From assembly GCA_963204785.1 (NCBI GenBank), contig CAUJHG010000005.1:1-41855 (forward strand): DNA of 41,855 bases, given 5' to 3'. Under the pieces are notes generated by a model, which saw only the letters and a list, made by a program, of their open reading frames with translations, was not told the DNA's origin and ran no database searches. Source of the stretch: Pseudomonadota bacterium (GTDB lineage Bacteria; Pseudomonadota; Gammaproteobacteria; Burkholderiales; Burkholderiaceae_E). Positions 15,953 to 23,746 of this stretch are shown one piece after another; within the stretch, counting starts at the first letter, position 1, and every line of letters starts with the position of its first letter. Position numbers and translations under genes: made by a program.

Positions 15953-17938
15953 ATGATCGAGGTGCGCAATTCCGAGCGCGAGATCCACCGGCTGCGGGTG
16001 CGCCTGGGCGTCGCGTGGGTGCTGGTGCTCGTCTGCTTCGGCATCCTGGGCGCGCGCTTCGCCTACCTGCAGGTGGTCCGCTACCCGAACTACCATGCGC
16101 AGGCCGAGGACAACCGCATCGCGCTGGTGCCCCTGCCGCCGCGCCGCGGCCTGGTCTACGACCGCAACGGCGTGCTCCTGGCCGACAACGTTCCCGACTA
16201 CACGCTGGAGATCTCGCCGCGCCGGGTCGCCAGCGTCGAGCGCACGATCGACGACCTGTCCCAGGTGATCGAGATCACTGCGGGCGACCGGCGACGCTTC
16301 CGCCGCCTGCTCGAGGACTCGCGCAACCACGACTCGGTCCCGATCCGCACCCGGCTCAGCGACGAGGAGCTCGCGCGCTTTGCCGCGATGCGCTACCGCT
16401 TCCCCGGCATCGACATCCGTGCGCGGCTGTTCCGCACCTATCCGCTGGGGGAGAGCGCGGCGCACGTGATCGGCTACATCGGCCGGATCTCGCCCGACAA
16501 CAAGCGCCGGCTCGACGAGGACGGCAGGCTCTCGGAGTACGCCGGCAGCACGCACATCGGCAAGATCGGAGTCGAGGCCTCGTACGAGCAGCAGCTCCAC
16601 GGACGCACCGGGCACGAGGAGGTCGAGGTCTCCGCGGGCGGGCGCACCGTGCGCTCGCTGTCGCAGACGCCCCCGGTGGCCGGCGCCAACCTGATCCTGT
16701 CGATCGACGTGCGGCTCCAGCAGCTGGTCGAGGAGTGGTTCGGCAACCGGCGCGGGGCGCTGGTCGCGATCGAACCGAAGACCGGCGAGGTGATCGCGAT
16801 GGTGTCGCGGCCGGGCTTCGATCCGAACCTGTTCGTCGACGGCATCGACACCGCGACCTGGCAGGCGCTCAACGAGGATCCCGACAAGCCGCTGCTGAAC
16901 CGGCCGCTGCGGGGCACCTACCCGCCCGGCTCCACCTACAAACCCTTCATGGCGCTGGCGGCGCTGACGACGAAGGCGCGCACGCCCGAGTACACGATCA
17001 GCGACCCGGGCTACTTCCTGCTGGGCAACCATCGCTTCCGCGACTCCCGGCCCGGCGGGCACGGCGCGGTGAACCTGCACAAGTCGATCGTCGTCTCCAG
17101 CGACACCTACTACTACAAGCTCGCCTACGACATGGGCGTGGACGCGATCCACGACTTCATGAAGCCCTGGGGCTTCGGGCAGCTCACCGGCATCGACCTG
17201 GAGCACGAGACCACCGGCATCCTCCCCTCGAGCCAGTGGAAGCTGCGGCGCTACAGGCAGAAGTGGCTGCCGGGGGAGACCCCGTCGATCGGGATCGGGC
17301 AGGGCTACAACGCGTTCACGATCCTCCAGCTCGCGCACGCGACCGCCACGCTCGCCAACGACGGCGTCGTGATGCGCCCGCACGTGGTGCGCGCGCTCGA
17401 GGACCCGGTCACGCGCGAGCGCACGCCGGCCGTGCGCGAGCCCGGCCGAAGGATCCCGCTCGACCCCGCGCACCTGCGGCTCGTGAAGTCGGCGATGGTG
17501 GAGGTCAACCGCGTGGGCACCAGCCGGATGGCCTTCCTCGGCGCCGAATACGTCGCTGCTGGCAAGACCGGGACCGCGCAGGTGATCGGCATCCGGCAGG
17601 GCGAGCGCTACGACGCCCGGCGCATCGCCGAGCGCCACCGCGATCACTCGCTGTTCATGGCCTTCGCGCCCGCCGACGCGCCGCGCATCGCGCTCGCGGT
17701 CATCGTCGAGAACGGCGGCTTCGGGGCCCAGGCCGCGGCCCCGATCGCACGCAAGACCTTCGACTACTTCCTGCTCGGCCGGCTGCCCGGCGCCGCCGGC
17801 GCTGCGGGCGCCGCGGGAGCGGCCGCTGCCGCGGCGACCGAACGCGGCGAGGACGAGGAGCGCGACGCCGACCTGCGCGATGTCCCCGAAAGCGTCCAGC
17901 CGGAGCCGGTGCGCCCGGCGCAGACACAGAGCCAATGA
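15953..17938 (+). CDS. mrdA: Penicillin-binding protein 2 (elongation transpeptidase)
   Basis: Class B PBP of 661 residues that cross-links peptidoglycan during elongation with RodA. One N-terminal membrane anchor (LGVAWVLVLVCFGILGARF), then the pedestal dimerisation domain (PPRRGLVYDRNGVLLADN). The transpeptidase motifs are S327-T-Y-K, S382-S-D384, and K538-T-G-T. The C-terminus has an unusual Ala/Gly-rich tract (GAAGAAGAAG then a run of alanines) followed by an acidic and then a Pro/Gln-rich tail after the catalytic domain. The frame is open far upstream, inside mreD; the ATG at 15953 lies 16 bp after the mreD stop and starts the normal cytoplasmic N-terminus, though its ribosome-binding site is weak. 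The stop overlaps the rodA start (ATGA). Confidence 0.96.
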   Translation: MIEVRNSEREIHRLRVRLGVAWVLVLVCFGILGARFAYLQVVRYPNYHAQAEDNRIALVPLPPRRGLVYDRNGVLLADNVPDYTLEISPRRVASVERTIDDLSQVIEITAGDRRRFRRLLEDSRNHDSVPIRTRLSDEELARFAAMRYRFPGIDIRARLFRTYPLGESAAHVIGYIGRISPDNKRRLDEDGRLSEYAGSTHIGKIGVEASYEQQLHGRTGHEEVEVSAGGRTVRSLSQTPPVAGANLILSIDVRLQQLVEEWFGNRRGALVAIEPKTGEVIAMVSRPGFDPNLFVDGIDTATWQALNEDPDKPLLNRPLRGTYPPGSTYKPFMALAALTTKARTPEYTISDPGYFLLGNHRFRDSRPGGHGAVNLHKSIVVSSDTYYYKLAYDMGVDAIHDFMKPWGFGQLTGIDLEHETTGILPSSQWKLRRYRQKWLPGETPSIGIGQGYNAFTILQLAHATATLANDGVVMRPHVVRALEDPVTRERTPAVREPGRRIPLDPAHLRLVKSAMVEVNRVGTSRMAFLGAEYVAAGKTGTAQVIGIRQGERYDARRIAERHRDHSLFMAFAPADAPRIALAVIVENGGFGAQAAAPIARKTFDYFLLGRLPGAAGAAGAAGAAAAAATERGEDEERDADLRDVPESVQPEPVRPAQTQSQ

Positions 17939-19044
17939 GCGATCTCACCGAACTGCGCCAGCGCCTCCGGGGCTGGCTCACCGCGCTGGATCCGACCCTG
18001 AGCGCCGCCCTCGTGGCGATCTTCGCGCTCGGTGCGGTGACCATGTACTCGGCGGCGCTGGGCTTCGAGGGCCGCTTCGAGGCGCACCTGCGCAACGTCG
18101 CGATCGCCTTCGTCGTGATGTGGGTGGCGGCCAACGTGCCGCCGGCGTGGACGCTGCGCGCCGCGCTCCCCCTCTACCTGCTCGGCGTGGTTCTGCTGAT
18201 CGGCGTTGCGCTCTTCGGCGACGTCTCCAAGGGCGCGCGGCGCTGGCTCGACCTCGGGGTCACCCGCATCCAGCCCTCGGAGCTGATGAAGATCGCCGCG
18301 CCACTGATGCTCGCCTGGTACTTCGAGCGGCGTGAAGGCATCCGGCGCTGGTACGATTTCACGATCGCCGCGACGCTGCTGGCGCTCCCGGTCGCGCTGA
18401 TCCTCCGTCAGCCTGACCTCGGCACCGCGATGCTGGTGATCGCCGCCGGCGCGACGGTGATCTTCCTGGCCGGCCTGAGCTGGAAAGTGATGCTTGCACT
18501 CGCCGCCGCCGCCGCCGCCGCCGCTCCGGTGCTCTGGACCCTGATGCACGACTACCAGCGCCAGCGGGTGCTGACCCTGATCGACCCCACCAGCGACCCG
18601 CTGGGCAAGGGGTTCCACATCATCCAGTCGACGATCGCGGTCGGCTCCGGCGGCGTCTGGGGCAAGGGCTGGACCCTGGGCACCCAGAGCCACCTGGAGT
18701 TCATCCCCGAGCGCACCACCGACTTCCTCTTCGCGGTCTACTCGGAGGAGTTCGGGCTCGCGGGCAACGCCGTGCTGCTGGTGCTGTACCTGCTGCTGAT
18801 CTCGCGCGGCCTGATGATCGCCGCGCAGGCGGCCAACGAGTTCTCCCGCCTGCTCGCGGGCTCGCTCACGCTGATCTTCTTCACCTATGCCTTCGTCAAC
18901 ATGGGGATGGTGTCCGGGATCCTCCCCGTGGTCGGGGTGCCGCTGCCGATGATGTCCTACGGCGGCACCGCGCAGGTGACGCTGGCGCTGGGGGCCGGGA
19001 TGCTGATGAGCATCGCCCGCCATCGCAAGCTCGTGCAGACCTGA
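17935..19044 (+). CDS. rodA: Peptidoglycan glycosyltransferase RodA
   Basis: SEDS-family glycan polymerase of 369 residues with about ten membrane helices; partner of PBP2. Recognisable blocks: GDVSKGARRWLDLGVTRIQPSELMKIAAPL, LRQPDLGTAMLV, DPTSDPLGKGFHIIQSTIAVGSGG (the long periplasmic loop), FIPERTTDFLFAVYSEEFG, and the terminal GVPLPMMSYGGTA. An eight-alanine run (GCC repeats near 18501-18522) lies within a membrane helix. The ATG at 17935 overlaps the mrdA stop by four bases, so translation is coupled. Last gene of the shape operon. Confidence 0.96.
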   Translation: MSDLTELRQRLRGWLTALDPTLSAALVAIFALGAVTMYSAALGFEGRFEAHLRNVAIAFVVMWVAANVPPAWTLRAALPLYLLGVVLLIGVALFGDVSKGARRWLDLGVTRIQPSELMKIAAPLMLAWYFERREGIRRWYDFTIAATLLALPVALILRQPDLGTAMLVIAAGATVIFLAGLSWKVMLALAAAAAAAAPVLWTLMHDYQRQRVLTLIDPTSDPLGKGFHIIQSTIAVGSGGVWGKGWTLGTQSHLEFIPERTTDFLFAVYSEEFGLAGNAVLLVLYLLLISRGLMIAAQAANEFSRLLAGSLTLIFFTYAFVNMGMVSGILPVVGVPLPMMSYGGTAQVTLALGAGMLMSIARHRKLVQT

Positions 19045-19115
19045 GCAGCGGCGCGCCTTCGCCGCCGATCGGGCCTCGCCACGGCACCGGAGCGACGGGG
19101 TAGCATCGGGCGACC

Positions 19116-19131
19116 GGGCGCATCCGCGCCC
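19116..19131 (+). terminator. Short stem-loop after rodA, possible terminator
   Basis: GGGCGC-ATCC-GCGCCC is a perfect 6-bp stem with a 4-base loop in the 107-bp gap between rodA and the next gene. There is no T-run after it, so a rho-independent terminator is not proven; it could also be a leader hairpin of the downstream gene, whose ATG is 20 bp away. Confidence 0.3.
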
Positions 19132-19151
19132 CTCCCCAGACGGAATCTCCG

Positions 19152-20141
19152 ATGCAAGACGCTCCGCCCCGCCCGCAGCCCGAAACCGATCCGATCGCCG
19201 AAGCGCTGGCAACGCCACCGGCGCCCGCGGTCCCGACCGAGGACGTCGCGCAGTGGTGGCCCGCGCACCGCGCGCTCGCGGCGCGTCACCGCGCGCCCTT
19301 CGCGCTGTCGGTCGCCGGCGGCCTCGCCGCCGACCGCGTCGGCTGGGCCTTCGCGAGCGGCTACCAGGCCGCGCTGCGGGCGATGGTGCCCGGGCTTGCG
19401 GACGACCTGCTCGCGGCCTTCTGCGTGACCGAGGAAACCGGCAATCGTCCCCGCGACATCCGCACCACCTTCCGCGACGTCGGCAGCGGGCTGCTGGCGA
19501 TCGACGGCGCCAAGCGCTGGTCGACGCTCGGACCGGAGAGCGGGCTGCTGCTCGTGGTCGGACAGGTCGCCGCCTCGGGCGACGCTCCGGACGCGCGCTC
19601 GACGCTCCGGGTGGCGCCGGTTCCGGCGCAGGCGCCCGGTGTCGCGATCGAGCCCATGCCTGCGACCGCCTTCGTTCCCGAGGTGGCGCACGCACGCATC
19701 AGGCTCGACGGGGTCCGGGTGCCGGCCGACAGCCTGCTGCCCGGCGACGGCTACGACCGCTACGTGAAGCCATTTCGCACCATCGAGGACACGCACGTCA
19801 ACGCGGCGCTGCTGGCCTGGCTGCTGCGCGAGGCGCGCGTCAGGGGGTGGCCCGCGTCCTTCGCGGAGCGCGCGGCCGCGCTGCTGGCCGCGTTCGGGCA
19901 GATCTCGTCGATGGACCCCTCGGCCCCCGCCTGCCACGTGATGCTCACCGGCGCGCTCGCCTGGGCCGGGCAGCTCTACGAGGAAGCGGGGCCGCTGTGG
20001 GCCCAGGCGGGCGACGATCCGGCGGCCGCGCGCTGGCGGCGCGACGCCGCGCTGTTCGGGGTCGCCTCGGGCGCCCGAGCGCAGCGCGCGGCGCGTGCCT
20101 GGGAACGGCTCGCCGCGGCCGCGCTCAGGCCGCGACCCTGA
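19152..20141 (+). CDS. Diverged, short acyl-CoA-dehydrogenase-like protein
   Basis: 329 residues. The middle part resembles the acyl-CoA dehydrogenase beta-domain: FCVTEETGNRPRDIRTTFRD aligns with the usual CxTEPxAGSD region, DGAKRWSTLG with NGxKxWITNG, then LLLVVGQ, and ARIRLDGVRVPADSLLPGDG matches the VxxDxVRVPxxNLLGxEG loop. Glu212 (RTIEDTHVNAA) falls near where isovaleryl-CoA dehydrogenase has its catalytic glutamate. The C-terminal helical part is only about 120 residues and lacks the ERxQFGxPI, GGxGY and YEGT motifs that bind FAD and complete the dimer. The N-terminal domain is shortened. I infer an ACAD-derived protein with altered or no dehydrogenase activity. Its last 17 bp overlap the convergent quinone oxidoreductase gene. 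Confidence 0.75.
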   Translation: MQDAPPRPQPETDPIAEALATPPAPAVPTEDVAQWWPAHRALAARHRAPFALSVAGGLAADRVGWAFASGYQAALRAMVPGLADDLLAAFCVTEETGNRPRDIRTTFRDVGSGLLAIDGAKRWSTLGPESGLLLVVGQVAASGDAPDARSTLRVAPVPAQAPGVAIEPMPATAFVPEVAHARIRLDGVRVPADSLLPGDGYDRYVKPFRTIEDTHVNAALLAWLLREARVRGWPASFAERAAALLAAFGQISSMDPSAPACHVMLTGALAWAGQLYEEAGPLWAQAGDDPAAARWRRDAALFGVASGARAQRAARAWERLAAAALRPRP

Positions 20142-21126
20142 GCATGATCTTGCCGATGTGCTCCGAGCTCTCCATCAGCGCGTGCGCCTCGGCGGCCTGC
20201 TCGAGGTCGAACTCGCGGTGGATCCGCGGCAGCACCCGGCCGGCCTCGAGCAGCGGCCAGGCCTCGCGCAGCAGGTCCTGCGCGAGGCGCGTCTTGTCGG
20301 CTGCGCTGCGCGGGCGCAGCGTCGAACCGGTGTAGGTGAGGCGGCGCACCATCAGCGGCGTCCAGTCGACCTCGACCTTCGGCCCCTTCAGGAACGCGAT
20401 CTGCACCAGACGACCGTCGATCGCCAGGCAGCGCAGGTTGCGGCCGATGTAGTCACCGCCGACCATGTCGAGGATCACGTCGACCCCGCGCTTGCCGGTC
20501 GCCGCCGCCACCTCCGCGACGAAGTCCTGCTGCCGGTAGTCGATCGCGAGGTCCGCACCCGCGTCGCGACAGGCCTGCGCCTTGGCGGCGTTGCCCACGG
20601 TGGTGAAGACCCGCGCCCCACGGGCCTTCGCGAGCTGGATCGCGGCAAGACCGATCCCCGAGGAGCCGCCGTGCACCAGCAGGGTTTCGCCCGCTGCGAG
20701 TCTGCCGCGCTCGAACACGTTGGTCCAGACGGTGAAGAAGGTCTCGGGCAGCGCCGCGGCCTGCAGCAGCGAGAACCCGCGCGGGACCGGGAGCACCTGC
20801 CCGGCAGGCACCGCGACGTACTCGGCATAGCCGCCCCCGTTGCACAGCGCGCAGACCAGGTCGCCGATCTTCCACTGCTCCACACCCGCCCCGATCGCGA
20901 CGATCTCGCCGGAGACCTCCAGCCCGAGCAGCGGGGAGGCATCGGGCGGCGGCGGGTAGCGGCCCTCGCGCTGGATGACATCCGGGCGATTCACCCCGGC
21001 CCAGGCGACCCGCACCAGGACCTCGCCGTCGCGCAATTCGGGCAGCGGTCCGGTCCTGATCGCGAGCACCGAGGGCGGGCCGCCGGCGCCGTGGTCGACG
21101 TGGCGCATCGAAGCGGGAAGGGTCAT
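20125..21126 (-). CDS. NAD(P)H-quinone oxidoreductase (zinc-independent MDR family, PIG3-like)
   Basis: Cytoplasmic medium-chain reductase of 333 residues expected to reduce quinones or enones with NADPH. The N-terminal GroES-like domain has GVNRPDVIQREGRYPPPP and LLGLEVSGEIVAIG; the block GGGYAEYVAVPAGQVLPVP is followed by ALPETFFTVWTNVF, a signature of the PIG3-type quinone oxidoreductases. The Rossmann fold carries VHGGSSGIGLAAIQLAKARG. No structural or catalytic zinc cysteines are present. The ATG at 21126 has AGGAG upstream. It is divergent from the uracil-DNA glycosylase gene (86 bp) and its 3' end overlaps the acyl-CoA-dehydrogenase-like gene by 17 bp. Confidence 0.92.
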   Translation of the reverse strand: MTLPASMRHVDHGAGGPPSVLAIRTGPLPELRDGEVLVRVAWAGVNRPDVIQREGRYPPPPDASPLLGLEVSGEIVAIGAGVEQWKIGDLVCALCNGGGYAEYVAVPAGQVLPVPRGFSLLQAAALPETFFTVWTNVFERGRLAAGETLLVHGGSSGIGLAAIQLAKARGARVFTTVGNAAKAQACRDAGADLAIDYRQQDFVAEVAAATGKRGVDVILDMVGGDYIGRNLRCLAIDGRLVQIAFLKGPKVEVDWTPLMVRRLTYTGSTLRPRSAADKTRLAQDLLREAWPLLEAGRVLPRIHREFDLEQAAEAHALMESSEHIGKIMLRVAA

Positions 21127-21212
21127 GCCATTCTCCTGGTTCCGTTGTGTGTCGGCAGGGCCGCCGGGCGCAACACGCGCACCGGCGGCGAACCTCCTTA
21201 TGATGCACGGCG

Positions 21213-21980
21213 ATGAAGCCCGTTGACACCCCGGCCGCCGGCGACCCCGCCGAGCGCCTGATCGCCGCCGCCCGCCGGCTGGCAGACGCGCTGGACCTCC
21301 TGCGCTTCGCGCCGCCGGTGACGCACGTCTACAACCCCCTGCGCTATGCCTGGCCCTCCTGGGAGGCCTACCTGCGCCGTTACGGCAGCAGGCCCAGACG
21401 CGTGGTCTTCCTCGGGATGAACCCCGGCCCCTTCGGAATGATGCAGACCGGCGTGCCCTTCGGCGAAGTCGCCGCGGTGCGCGACTGGATGGGAATCGAA
21501 GCGCCGGTGAGCGTACCTGCGATGCAGCACCCGAAGCGGCCGATCGAGGGTTTCGCCTGCCGGCGCTCCGAGGTCAGCGGACGCCGCCTCTGGGGCTGGG
21601 CCGCGGCCCGCTTCGGCAGCGCCGAGGCGTTCTTCGACGAGTGCTTCGTCCTTAACTGGTGCCCGCTCGTCTTCCTGGAAGCATCGGGGCGCAACCGCAC
21701 GCCCGAGCAGTTGCCGGTCGGCGAGCGCGAGCGCCTGCAGGCGGCCTGCGACGGACACCTGCGCGAGGCGCTCGACGCACTGCGCCCCGAGTGGGCGATC
21801 GGGATCGGCGGCTTCGCGCGACGGCGCCTCGAGGTCGCGCTCGCGGACTGCGCGCAGGCGCCCCGCATCGGCCAGGTGCTGCACCCGAGCCCCGCCTCGC
21901 CGGCGGCCAACCGCGGCTGGAGCGAAGCGGTCGACCGCACCCTGGACGAACTCGGCGTCTTCGAGCGCCCCCGCTCCTGA
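21213..21980 (+). CDS. SMUG1-type uracil-DNA glycosylase
   Basis: Base-excision repair enzyme of 255 residues that removes uracil (and in characterised relatives 5-hydroxymethyluracil) from DNA. The SMUG1 motif 1 is [20 protein letters not shown] with the catalytic Asn70; motif 2 is [13 protein letters not shown] with His224. Other SMUG blocks: [21 protein letters not shown], the [17 protein letters not shown] loop and [11 protein letters not shown]. Length matches bacterial SMUG1 homologues. It stands alone between the divergent oxidoreductase and the liu regulator, 119 bp away. Confidence 0.92.
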   Translation: MKPVDTPAAGDPAERLIAAARRLADALDLLRFAPPVTHVYNPLRYAWPSWEAYLRRYGSRPRRVVFLGMNPGPFGMMQTGVPFGEVAAVRDWMGIEAPVSVPAMQHPKRPIEGFACRRSEVSGRRLWGWAAARFGSAEAFFDECFVLNWCPLVFLEASGRNRTPEQLPVGERERLQAACDGHLREALDALRPEWAIGIGGFARRRLEVALADCAQAPRIGQVLHPSPASPAANRGWSEAVDRTLDELGVFERPRS

Positions 21981-22065
21981 GCGCAGCCGACCCGCCAGGC
22001 GTCGGGCGCGGCCGTCTCCGCGCCCGCGCCGGGCTTGCGGCCCAGCGTTGACGATAGAATCGGCG

Positions 22066-22081
22066 TGTACGCAAACGCAAC
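22066..22081 (+). promoter_or_regulatory. Possible LiuR operator-like sequence upstream of the MerR gene
   Basis: TGTACGCAAACGCAAC, 19 bp before the regulator ATG, shares an ACG-xx-AACG core with the palindromic consensus I recall for LiuR sites (TTTACGTTAACGTAAA-like). The match is 11 of 16 and the dyad symmetry is poor. A TTGACG at 22048-22053 could be a -35, but I see no convincing -10 at MerR-type spacing. Weak call, kept because MerR regulators usually control their own promoter. Confidence 0.25.
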
Positions 22082-22099
22082 ACGCAGGAAGCTCCGCGG

Positions 22100-22510
22100 A
22101 TGCCGACCTTCACGATCAGCGAGCTCGCACGCGAGTTCGGCGTGACTCCTCGTGCGATCCGCTTCTACGAGGACCACGGCCTGCTGTCTCCGACCCGAAC
22201 CGGCACCGGCGGCCGGCAGCGCAGCTATTCCCAGCGCGACCGCACGCGGCTGAAGCTGACGCTGCGCGGCAAGCGCCTGGGGCTTTCGCTGTCGGAGGTC
22301 CGCGAACTGGTCGACATGTACGACTCGCCCGCCGACACCGCCGCGCAGCTCACCGCCTTCCTCGCGGTGCTGGCCGGGCACCGCAGGACGCTCGAGCAGC
22401 GCTTCCAGGACCTGCGCGAGACCCTCGCCGAGATCGACACCCACGAGCGGCGCGCCCGCGCGCTGCTGGCACAGGCACCCCGCCCCGAACAGGAGGACAC
22501 CCCATGCTGA
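22100..22510 (+). CDS. liuR: MerR-family regulator of leucine degradation (LiuR-type)
   Basis: 136 residues. The N-terminal MerR winged helix has [30 protein letters not shown] and [33 protein letters not shown], characteristic of the LiuR branch; the C-terminal helix ([23 protein letters not shown]) is the dimer coiled coil. There is no cysteine-rich metal site. It sits directly before isovaleryl-CoA dehydrogenase and its stop overlaps that gene's start by 7 bp. In proteobacteria LiuR controls liu genes, and the neighbouring genes here are liu genes, so the assignment rests on both sequence and context. Confidence 0.9.
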   Translation: MPTFTISELAREFGVTPRAIRFYEDHGLLSPTRTGTGGRQRSYSQRDRTRLKLTLRGKRLGLSLSEVRELVDMYDSPADTAAQLTAFLAVLAGHRRTLEQRFQDLRETLAEIDTHERRARALLAQAPRPEQEDTPC

Positions 22511-23691
22511 CGATTCCCGGGCTGAAGTTCGACCTCGGCGATGACGTCGAGATGCTGCGCGAGTCGCTGCAGCAGTTCACCGCGCGCGAGATCACCCCGC
22601 GGGCCCGGGAGATCGACCGCGACGACCAGTTCCCGATGGACCTCTGGCGCAAGTTCGGCGAGCTCGGCGTGCTGGGCATGACCGTTCCCGAGGAATACGG
22701 CGGCACCGACATGGGCTACCTGGCGCACGTGGTCGCGCTCGAGGAGATCTCGCGCGGCTCGGCCTCGGTGGGCCTGTCCTACGGCGCGCACTCCAACCTG
22801 TGCGTCAACCAGATCAACCGCAACGGCACCGACGCGCAGAAGCGCCGCTACCTGCCGAAGCTGGTGTCCGGCGAGCACGTGGGCGCACTCGCGATGTCCG
22901 AACCGAACGCCGGCTCCGACGTGGTCTCCATGAAGCTGCGCGCCGAGCGCAAGGGCGACCGCTGGGTGCTCAACGGCACGAAGATGTGGATCACCAACGG
23001 CCCGGACGCCGACGTGCTGGTGATCTACGCCCGGAGCGACCCCGCTGCCGGCCCGCGCGGCCTCACCGCCTTCCTGGTGGAGAAGACCTTCAAGGGCTTC
23101 TCGGTCGCACAGAAGCTGGACAAGATGGGCATGCGCGGCAGTCACACCGGCGAACTGGTCTTCGACGACTGCGAGGTTCCGGTCGAGAACGTGCTCGGCG
23201 GCGAGGGCCGCGGCGTCAACGTGCTGATGAGCGGGCTGGACTTCGAACGGGCAGTGCTCTCGGGCGGTCCGCTGGGGATCATGAGCGCGTGCATGGACGT
23301 GGTGGTTCCCTACGTGCACGAACGCAGGCAGTTCGGCCAGCCGATCGGCGAGTTCCAGCTGATGCAGGGCAAGCTCGCGGACATGTACACCACGATGATG
23401 GCCTGCCGTGCCTACGTCTACGAGGTGGCCCGCCAGTGCGACCGCTCCCGCCGCGGCGAGGTCGACGTGCGCAGCCTGCGCAAGGACGCCGCCGGCGCCA
23501 TCCTCTACGCGGCCGAGAAGGCCACCTGGATGGCGGGCGAGGCGATCCAGTGCCTGGGCGGCAACGGCTACGTGAACGAGAGCCCGACCGGCCGCCTGTG
23601 GCGCGACGCCAAGCTCTACGAGATCGGCGCGGGCACCTCCGAGATCCGCAGGATGCTGATCGGCCGCGAGCTCTTCGCCGAGACCGCCTGA
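22504..23691 (+). CDS. liuA: Isovaleryl-CoA dehydrogenase
   Basis: FAD flavoprotein of 395 residues that oxidises isovaleryl-CoA to 3-methylcrotonyl-CoA, the first committed step of leucine breakdown after the keto-acid dehydrogenase; electrons go to ETF. The catalytic glutamate is in the position specific to isovaleryl-CoA dehydrogenases, E248 in [16 protein letters not shown], rather than near the C-terminus. Other family motifs: [58 protein letters not shown], and [32 protein letters not shown]. The frame is open upstream, but ATG 22504 gives the standard N-terminus. Translationally coupled to liuR. Confidence 0.95.
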   Translation: MLTIPGLKFDLGDDVEMLRESLQQFTAREITPRAREIDRDDQFPMDLWRKFGELGVLGMTVPEEYGGTDMGYLAHVVALEEISRGSASVGLSYGAHSNLCVNQINRNGTDAQKRRYLPKLVSGEHVGALAMSEPNAGSDVVSMKLRAERKGDRWVLNGTKMWITNGPDADVLVIYARSDPAAGPRGLTAFLVEKTFKGFSVAQKLDKMGMRGSHTGELVFDDCEVPVENVLGGEGRGVNVLMSGLDFERAVLSGGPLGIMSACMDVVVPYVHERRQFGQPIGEFQLMQGKLADMYTTMMACRAYVYEVARQCDRSRRGEVDVRSLRKDAAGAILYAAEKATWMAGEAIQCLGGNGYVNESPTGRLWRDAKLYEIGAGTSEIRRMLIGRELFAETA

Positions 23692-23746
23692 GCGCAGGCG
23701 CACCAGCCGGCACACCCGCCCAACGCCATCAGGAGAACGCAGGCAG

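Noticed and set aside
15845..17935. 696-residue open frame antisense to mrdA
   Set aside because: Composition is typical of a shadow frame; the plus strand has PBP2 with all three active-site motifs in place.
18501..18522. GCC trinucleotide run as a regulatory repeat
   Set aside because: It is in frame in rodA and encodes an alanine run inside a membrane helix, common in high-GC genes.
22048..22076. MerR-type promoter with TTGACG as -35
   Set aside because: No -10-like hexamer lies at 17-20 bp spacing, so I did not call a promoter.
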